DNA of 11,446 bases from Bacteroidales bacterium UBA1181 (lineage in GTDB: Bacteria > Bacteroidota > Bacteroidia > Bacteroidales > Paludibacteraceae), in contig DBYR01000008.1 in assembly GCA_002310215.1 (NCBI GenBank), positions 1 through 11,446 of the forward strand, written 5' to 3'. Under the pieces are notes generated by a model. That model searched no databases. It was not told the origin of the DNA and was given only the letters and a program-made list of their open reading frames with translations. Position numbers and translations under genes: made by a program. Below, piece after piece: positions 6,596 to 11,446 of this stretch. Positions within the stretch are counted from its first letter, which is position 1; every line of letters starts with the position of its first letter.

Positions 6596-7756
6596 ATGGA
6601 AAACAAATTCGACTACGATAGCATACGCCCCTACAGGGACGACGAGGTAAAGGGAGCCATCGAACGGATGACCAGCAACGAAGAGGTCTACGCCGTGGCG
6701 AAAGCCATCTTCCCCAACCGCAAACCGGAGGAGGTCATCCAATGGCTACGCTCCTTCAAAACCGTGCATGACTTTCAGAGCCAACTCATCGCTCCATTCC
6801 TGCTCGGATCCATGGACGCCACAGGCAGCACCTACCACCTATATGGTACGGAACACATCGAAAAAGGCAAACAACACCTTTTCATTTCCAACCACCGCGA
6901 CATCATCATGGATGCCGGCATCCTCAATTCCCTGATGGACAAGCATGGCATCGAAACCACGGAGATAGCCATCGGCGACAATCTCTGCGCACGTCCTTGG
7001 ATCACCGACGCATTAAAGCTGAACAAGAGCTTCCTCGTGCGCCGAAGCGGCACGAAACGTGAGCTCTTCGACGCCTTCCGCACCCTCTCCCACTACATAC
7101 GAGAGGCCATCACCTCCAATCGCACCTCCATCTGGATCGCACAAAGGGAGGGACGCACGAAGGACTCGGACGACCGCACGCAGGAGAGCCTCCTCAAGAT
7201 GTTCTCCATCAGTGCGCAAGGCAACATCAAACAGAGCTTCATCGACCTCAACATCACACCGATCAGCTTCACCTACAAATACGACTCCTGCGACTACCTG
7301 AAAGCCATGGAGTTCCAGCAGAAGAGAGACGACGCCGACTTCAAGAAGAGGCCGGAAGACGATATCGAGAACATGCGGGTGGGCATCATCGGATTCAAGG
7401 GGGACGTCAGCATTCAGATCACCCCAAGCATCTCGCCGGACATCGAAAGGCTCGTGGACGATGCGGACGACAGGCAAGCGGTCATCGACAAGGTGGCGCT
7501 GATCATCGACCGGAAAATTCACCAGAACTACCGCATATACCCTCACAACTACGTGGCGATGGACAACCTGCACCACACCACGGAGAACCTGGGCAAGCAT
7601 TACACCCCAGAGGAAAAGAAGGAGTTCGAGGCCTACGTCGACAAACAAATCGACAAGATAAAATTACCGAACAAAGACATACCTTTCCTGAAGGAACGAT
7701 TCTGGACCATGTACGGAAATCCGCTCATCAACCAAATCGCCGCCCAAAAGGAGTGA
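6596..7756 (+). CDS. PlsC/PlsB-like glycerophosphate acyltransferase-family protein
   Basis: The 386-residue protein belongs to the PlsC/PlsB acyltransferase superfamily, which transfers acyl chains to glycerol-3-phosphate or lysophosphatidate at the inner membrane. The motif blocks are in the usual order: FISNHRDIIMD (96-106, catalytic His H100), LNKSFLVRRSGTKRELFDAF (142-161, block II), IWIAQREGRTKDS (179-191, block III with E185-G186-R187) and ITPISFTYKYD (220-230, block IV). In block I the final Asp is five residues after the His (HX5D), not the classic four; an HxD Asp (D102) is also present. No strong transmembrane helix is visible, so peripheral membrane association is likely. The acyl acceptor is not known. 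The ATG at 6596 follows an A/G-rich stretch (AGAGAGAAAAG) 11 bases after the previous stop, so co-transcription is likely; the earlier in-frame ATG at 6500 lies within the preceding gene. Confidence 0.85.
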   Translation: MENKFDYDSIRPYRDDEVKGAIERMTSNEEVYAVAKAIFPNRKPEEVIQWLRSFKTVHDFQSQLIAPFLLGSMDATGSTYHLYGTEHIEKGKQHLFISNHRDIIMDAGILNSLMDKHGIETTEIAIGDNLCARPWITDALKLNKSFLVRRSGTKRELFDAFRTLSHYIREAITSNRTSIWIAQREGRTKDSDDRTQESLLKMFSISAQGNIKQSFIDLNITPISFTYKYDSCDYLKAMEFQQKRDDADFKKRPEDDIENMRVGIIGFKGDVSIQITPSISPDIERLVDDADDRQAVIDKVALIIDRKIHQNYRIYPHNYVAMDNLHHTTENLGKHYTPEEKKEFEAYVDKQIDKIKLPNKDIPFLKERFWTMYGNPLINQIAAQKE

Positions 7757-7780
7757 GGAAAGAAATAAAAAATTAGCATC

Positions 7781-8509
7781 ATGGAAAATTTACCTAACCG
7801 TTTGAGCCTAAAAGAGCTGGCGATCGACGACCGCCCGCGCGAAAAAATGTTGCAGAAAGGAGCGGGCGCGCTATCCAACGCCGAACTGCTCGCCATCCTC
7901 ATCGGCAGCGGCAACAACAAAGAGACCGCCGTCGAACTGTCGCAACGCATTCTGACGGACAACCGCAACAACCTCGCCGAACTCAGCACGAAGGATCTTC
8001 CCCACCTGATGACCTACCGGGGCATCGGAGAGGCCAAGGCCATCACCATCGCCGCAGCCATGGAGATCGGCAGGCGCCGCAGCATGGAGAAAGCGTTGGA
8101 GAAACCCGCCATCACAACGAGCAAGGAGGCCTACAACATCCTCAAGACTTACATGGAGGACCTTGACCACGAAGAGGTATGGGTACTCTACCTCAACCAA
8201 GCCAACAAGGTCATATCCAGCAAGAAAATAAGTTCCGGTGGCGTAGCACTCGCCATCATGGACGTGAAACTCATCATGAAGGAGGCCTGCAACCTGCTCG
8301 CATCCTCCATCATCCTCAGCCATAACCACCCCTCCGGTGCCACCACCCCCAGCGAGCAAGACAAGAAAAGCACGCAGAGAATCAAGGAAGCCTGCAACAT
8401 CTTCGAAATCAGCCTACTGGACCATATCATCGTGGGGAAGGGCTCCTACTTTAGTTTCAACGACAATGGACAATTACTACAATTAGAAAAACAAACCAAG
8501 ATAAAATGA
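7781..8509 (+). CDS. radC: RadC family JAB-domain protein
   Basis: The 242-residue protein has the standard RadC layout and length. The N-terminal helical part (about 1-100) contains a helix-hairpin-helix-like segment around LMTYRGIGEAKAITIAAAMEIGRR (76-99). The C-terminal JAB/MPN-like domain (about 108-232) carries HNHPSG at 181-186 followed by PSEQD (190-194), with H181, H183 and D194 as metal-ligand candidates and E131/E132 as candidate acid. RadC was once linked to DNA repair, but its biochemical role remains unsettled, so no function beyond the family is claimed. The start at 7781 follows a 24-base gap after the acyltransferase gene. The stop overlaps the next start by four bases (ATGA at 8506-8509), which suggests translational coupling. 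Confidence 0.95.
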   Translation: MENLPNRLSLKELAIDDRPREKMLQKGAGALSNAELLAILIGSGNNKETAVELSQRILTDNRNNLAELSTKDLPHLMTYRGIGEAKAITIAAAMEIGRRRSMEKALEKPAITTSKEAYNILKTYMEDLDHEEVWVLYLNQANKVISSKKISSGGVALAIMDVKLIMKEACNLLASSIILSHNHPSGATTPSEQDKKSTQRIKEACNIFEISLLDHIIVGKGSYFSFNDNGQLLQLEKQTKIK

Positions 8510-9783
8510 TCACAATCTACACCGAACAAACAAGCCCACGCCTCGCCTACATCTGCGGGCATCTCTTCAAGACCGTCCTCGGCCACGAACTGCGCATCAC
8601 CACGGACGCAAGCGAGAGAGCGGGCATCCGCTATGCGAACACGCCCCAAGAGGGCACACTCACCATACGCCCCAACGGACTACTCTTCGAGGAGGATATC
8701 CATAAACAGACCATCGAGGGGATCACATGGGAAGGCCTCCCAGCCTTCTTTGCAACCGATGGGGAAATACCTTTCGACCTCTTCTCCGCCGCCTTCTTCC
8801 TGCTGACACGCTACGAGGAGTACACCTCCGAACTCAGCGACAAACATGGCAGGTTCACCGTGCAGGAGAGCGCATCCTTCAAGCTGCACTTCCTCGAGGA
8901 ACCGCTCATCGACCTCTGGGCGAATAAACTGGCGGAACGGCTGCCACAACTCGGCGAGCCGGAGAACCCGCCTCACTTCACCTACCTACCCACCATCGAC
9001 GTGGACAATGTATTCGCCTTCCGCAACCACGGAATCGCCCAAACCCTTTTCTTCCTGACGAAAGACGCATTGAAGGGGCGTAGGAAACGGGCGAAGCTGA
9101 GATTGGAGGTAGTCCTCCGTAAGAAGGAAGACCCCTACTTCAACTTACAAGAGGTGGCGAAAATGCATCATGGGCTACCACAAAAGCCCCATTTCTTCTA
9201 CCACTGCGGATGCTTCGGCGAAAAGGACAAGGGGGTCATCTACCCAAGCCGACGCTACAAGGCCGTCAGGCAAGCATTGGAGCAGGAGGTCGTCTCAGGT
9301 CTTCACCCCTCCTACAACGCCTCAAAGCAACTGTGGAGGCTACGGATGGAGAACAACGCCCTGAAAAGATGCCTAGGGAAACCAACCTTGCACAACCGCT
9401 TCCACTACCTGCGGTTCACCCTTCCCGACACCTACGAGACGCTCATCGAGGAGGGGTTCACCACCGACTGGTCGCTCTGCTACTCCAACAACCCAGGATT
9501 CAGGGCAAGCACCTCCTTCCCGTTCCAATTCTTCAACCTAAAGACGAACGAGGTCCGTCCGCTGACCCTCTACCCCACTGCCGTCATGGACAAAAGCCTG
9601 CGCAACAACCTGCACCTTTCCATGGAGGAGAGCAAACAGTATATCCTCAACCTAAGCGACAAGGTGAAGTCCGTCAATGGCACCTTCATCACCCTCTTCC
9701 ACAACGAGCACCTGACTGATGAACTGGATTGGGAGGGATGGAAAGGACTTTGCCAGGAGATTATAGACGCACACAAAAAGTGA
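8506..9783 (+). CDS. Polysaccharide-deacetylase-like protein (NodB/CE4-type fold, DUF7033-like N-terminus)
   Basis: The 425-residue protein resembles a Bacteroidota family annotated as polysaccharide deacetylase. An N-terminal domain (about 1-140) contains FDLFSAAFFLLTRYEEY (90-106), typical of the DUF7033 region. The C-terminal NodB-like part (about 160-420) has PTIDVDN (162-168; D165, D167), GLHPSYN (265-271; H267), HYLRFTLPDTYETLIEEGF (300-318), GFRAS (331-335) and FITLFHNEHL (394-403; H399, H402). The normal CE4 pattern TFDD and H-S-x-x-H is not fully kept: the second His position after H267 holds Asn. There is no signal peptide, so it is probably cytoplasmic and may act on glycan precursors, but the substrate is unknown. 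Its start overlaps radC by four bases. A 46-bp tandem repeat begins right after its stop. Confidence 0.8.
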   Translation: MITIYTEQTSPRLAYICGHLFKTVLGHELRITTDASERAGIRYANTPQEGTLTIRPNGLLFEEDIHKQTIEGITWEGLPAFFATDGEIPFDLFSAAFFLLTRYEEYTSELSDKHGRFTVQESASFKLHFLEEPLIDLWANKLAERLPQLGEPENPPHFTYLPTIDVDNVFAFRNHGIAQTLFFLTKDALKGRRKRAKLRLEVVLRKKEDPYFNLQEVAKMHHGLPQKPHFFYHCGCFGEKDKGVIYPSRRYKAVRQALEQEVVSGLHPSYNASKQLWRLRMENNALKRCLGKPTLHNRFHYLRFTLPDTYETLIEEGFTTDWSLCYSNNPGFRASTSFPFQFFNLKTNEVRPLTLYPTAVMDKSLRNNLHLSMEESKQYILNLSDKVKSVNGTFITLFHNEHLTDELDWEGWKGLCQEIIDAHKK

Positions 9784-9786
9784 GAT

Positions 9787-9937
9787 TTATTTACTATTTG
9801 ACTATTTACGATTTACTATTTAAGAGCTTTTTCTATTTACTATTTAGCTATTTACGATTTACTATTTAAGAGCTTTCTCTATTTACTATTTAGCTATTTA
9901 CGATTTACTATTTAAGCGCTTTGCTATTTACTATTTA
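9787..9937. repeat. 46-bp tandem repeat array, about 3.3 copies
   Basis: Three successive units (9787-9832, 9833-9878, 9879-9923; 46, 46 and 45 bp) and a 14-base fourth start (9924-9937) are nearly identical. Each unit is built of heptads CTATTTA, CTATTTA, GCTATTTA, CGATTTA, CTATTTA followed by a 10-base joint AGAGCTTTCT. In the third unit the joint becomes AGCGCTTTG, which makes AAGCGCTT a perfect palindrome. Unit 1 differs from unit 2 at about four positions. TAA and TAG triplets are frequent, so it is not coding. It begins three bases after the deacetylase-like gene stop codon. No hairpin-plus-T-tract terminator is present. A decayed relative lies at 5133-5178. Confidence 0.85.
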
Positions 9938-10056
9938 ACCATTCTCCTGGGCATGTGCAGGATGGCAATACATAGTGATTCCAGCAGGTTTCTCTAATCA
10001 GAAATAGTTAACTACAAATGGCAATCAACGGGAAGGGGAATACTCATTTGTTTGTA
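9938..10056. other. Non-coding stretch between repeat array and enolase promoter
   Basis: No open frame with coding character is seen here. A small imperfect hairpin is possible at 9939-9965 (TCCTG pairing with CAGGA, flanked by CCA/TGG), but it lacks a T-tract. A 10-bp palindrome TAGTTAACTA lies at 10005-10014. Neither can be assigned a function. The stretch is less AT-rich than the array beside it. Confidence 0.3.
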
Positions 10057-10069
10057 TTGTGTTCACAAT
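10056..10069. promoter_or_regulatory. Perfect 14-bp palindrome in the enolase promoter (possible operator)
   Basis: ATTGTG-TT-CACAAT is a perfect inverted repeat with a two-base centre. It overlaps the -33 TTG and the first part of the promoter spacer, where a bound protein would block RNA polymerase. The half-sites TTGTG/CACAA resemble those used by Rex and CRP-type regulators, but the spacing is much shorter than in their known operators. Identity of a binding protein is therefore unknown. Confidence 0.4.
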
Positions 10070-10087
10070 CAAAAAACAGAAAATTTG
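10057..10087 (+). promoter_or_regulatory. Enolase promoter
   Basis: TTG at 10057-10059, a 20-base spacer, then AAAATTTG at 10080-10087, one mismatch from the Bacteroidetes -7 box TAnnTTTG. The predicted start near 10094 leaves a leader of about 21 A-rich bases before the ATG at 10115. This gives enolase its own transcription, independent of the upstream operon. Confidence 0.45.
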
Positions 10088-10114
10088 CGCTGAACAATTA
10101 ACACAAACAAAAAT

Positions 10115-11422
10115 ATGAGAATAGAAAAAATTATTGCCCGTGAGATTTTGGATTCGAGGGGCAATCCGACAGTAGAAGTAGATGTGTATTTAGAGAGTGG
10201 CGTGATGGGTCGAGCAGCGGTGCCATCCGGCGCATCGACTGGAGAGAACGAAGCTTTGGAGCTACGTGACGGGGACAAGAGCCGTTACCTTGGCAAGGGA
10301 ACGCTCAAGGCGGTCGAGAACGTGAACAAGATAATCGCCCCAGCGCTCAAGGGATTCTCCGCACTGGAACAACGCGCCATAGACAAAAAAATGTTAGCCT
10401 TGGACGGCACACCGACGAAAAGCAAGCTGGGCGCCAACGCCATACTAGGCGTCTCACTCGCCGTCGCCAAGGCAGCCGCCAACTACCTGAAACTCCCGTT
10501 GTACCGTTATTTAGGAGGGACCAACACATACGTGCTACCCGTGCCAATGATGAACATCATCAACGGAGGAGCACATAGCGACGCCCCCATCGCATTCCAA
10601 GAATTCATGATACGTCCAGTAGGCGCCTCCTCCTTCCGTGAAGGGTTACGCATGGGAGCCGAAGTATTCCACGCACTCGCCAAGCTTCTGAAGAAAAGAG
10701 GACTGAGCACAGCTGTGGGCGACGAAGGAGGATTCGCTCCTAAATTAGACGGTATCGAAGACGCTCTCGACTGCATCATACAAGCGACAAAAGACGCGGG
10801 ATACGAGCCTGGCAAGGACATCAAGATCGCGATGGACTGCGCCGCAAGCGAATTCGCCGTGATCGAGAACGGACAATATTTCTATGACTACAAACAACTT
10901 AAGGACGGGAAGCAGAAAGATCCTAACGGGAAGAAACTCAGCGCAGCCGAGCAGATAGACTTCCTCGAGCACCTGATCACAAAATACCCGATCGACTCCA
11001 TCGAGGACGGGTTGGACGAAAACGATTGGGAGAATTGGGTCAAACTGACCGAAAGAATCGGACAACGCTGCCAATTGGTGGGAGACGACCTCTTCGTGAC
11101 CAACGTGAAATTCCTGCAAAAAGGCATCTCCATGGGAGCCGGCAATTCCATCCTCATCAAGGTGAACCAGATAGGCTCACTCAGCGAGACATTGGACGCC
11201 ATAGAGATGGCACACCGCCATGGATACACCACCGTAACCTCCCACCGCTCCGGAGAGACGGAAGACTCGACCATCGCAGACATCGCAGTGGCCACCAACA
11301 GCGGGCAAATCAAGACAGGCTCTCTCAGCCGAAGCGACCGCATGGCGAAATACAACCAATTGCTCCGTATAGAAGAGGAATTAGGAGACTTGGCCGTATA
11401 TGGCTACAAAAGAGTCAAATGA
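10115..11422 (+). CDS. eno: Enolase (phosphopyruvate hydratase)
   Basis: The 435-residue cytosolic enzyme converts 2-phosphoglycerate to phosphoenolpyruvate in glycolysis and the reverse in gluconeogenesis. The length is usual for bacterial enolases and the gene is complete. The flexible active-site loop PSGAST (37-42), H154, E163 and the acid E204 (VGDEGG, 201-206) are present. So are the Mg2+ ligands D241, E297 (SIEDGL) and D324 (GDDLF), the base K349 (LIKVNQIG), the signature SHRSGETED (376-384) and K400. Nothing catalytic is missing. The first 30 or so codons are more A/T-rich than the rest, which favour C-ending codons; this is common near highly expressed starts. It has its own promoter with a palindrome across the -33 region. 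The window ends 24 bases after the stop, so no terminator can be judged. Confidence 0.99.
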   Translation: MRIEKIIAREILDSRGNPTVEVDVYLESGVMGRAAVPSGASTGENEALELRDGDKSRYLGKGTLKAVENVNKIIAPALKGFSALEQRAIDKKMLALDGTPTKSKLGANAILGVSLAVAKAAANYLKLPLYRYLGGTNTYVLPVPMMNIINGGAHSDAPIAFQEFMIRPVGASSFREGLRMGAEVFHALAKLLKKRGLSTAVGDEGGFAPKLDGIEDALDCIIQATKDAGYEPGKDIKIAMDCAASEFAVIENGQYFYDYKQLKDGKQKDPNGKKLSAAEQIDFLEHLITKYPIDSIEDGLDENDWENWVKLTERIGQRCQLVGDDLFVTNVKFLQKGISMGAGNSILIKVNQIGSLSETLDAIEMAHRHGYTTVTSHRSGETEDSTIADIAVATNSGQIKTGSLSRSDRMAKYNQLLRIEEELGDLAVYGYKRVK

Positions 11423-11446
11423 CAAAAATTAGTTTGAGTAAATCAT

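Noticed and set aside
7013..7648. 211-codon minus-strand frame in the acyltransferase gene
   Set aside because: The Val/Asp/Leu-rich shadow translation has no motif, and the opposite strand has all four acyltransferase blocks.
9787..9937. CRISPR array
   Set aside because: The units are directly contiguous with no unique spacers, and no cas genes are present.
9939..9965. Terminator for the deacetylase-like gene
   Set aside because: The hairpin is short and imperfect and is not followed by a T-tract.
10056..10069. A true Rex or CRP operator
   Set aside because: The half-sites are similar, but the two-base centre is too short for the known 18-bp Rex or 16-22-bp CRP-type sites, so I report only a palindrome.

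Overview
The window looks like a chromosomal segment of a member of the Bacteroidales (Bacteroidota) with moderately high G+C. Several signs agree. The recognisable promoter elements are of the Bacteroidetes type (a TAnnTTTG-like -7 box with TTG about 19-20 bases upstream). Start codons follow A-rich leaders rather than strong Shine-Dalgarno sites. There is a secreted, multi-domain GH43-type glycosidase with a C-terminal T9SS-like sorting tail. The radC / DUF7033-type deacetylase / PlsC-like acyltransferase group also has typical Bacteroidales protein variants. Genus cannot be fixed from this sequence alone.

Layout. The left part (1-5701) is read on the minus strand. It holds the first 28 codons of a signal-peptide protein (1-84), a 947-residue modular GH43-like glycosidase (236-3079), a SulP/SLC26 anion permease with a STAS domain (3252-4973) and cytidine deaminase (5234-5701; the longer open frame upstream of 5701 is not the gene). 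A 64-base divergent promoter region (5702-5765) then separates cytidine deaminase from a plus-strand run. That run is an exported GH73 glucosaminidase with LysM (5766-6584), a PlsC/PlsB-like acyltransferase (6596-7756), RadC (7781-8509) and a polysaccharide-deacetylase-like protein (8506-9783). The spacings are 11 and 24 bases and then a 4-base ATGA overlap, so this is probably one operon. After a 331-base gap with a 46-bp tandem repeat comes enolase (10115-11422), with its own promoter.

How the genes fit together. The plus-strand operon has an envelope flavour (peptidoglycan hydrolase, phospholipid acyltransferase, putative polysaccharide deacetylase) with RadC embedded in it. The left part concerns nutrient use: extracellular glycan hydrolysis and anion uptake. 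Cytidine deaminase and enolase are housekeeping genes with independent promoters.

No CRISPR array, phage, insertion sequence, tRNA or rRNA is visible. The less ordinary signals are in non-coding DNA: a 46-bp tandem repeat built of ATTTA-type heptads with a related copy 4.6 kb away, a 13-nt inverted repeat bracketing the SulP leader, a perfect 14-bp palindrome in the enolase promoter, and nearly mirror-image divergent -7 boxes. Two enzymes also carry non-standard active-site motifs. I see no clear evidence of a wholly new multi-gene system.
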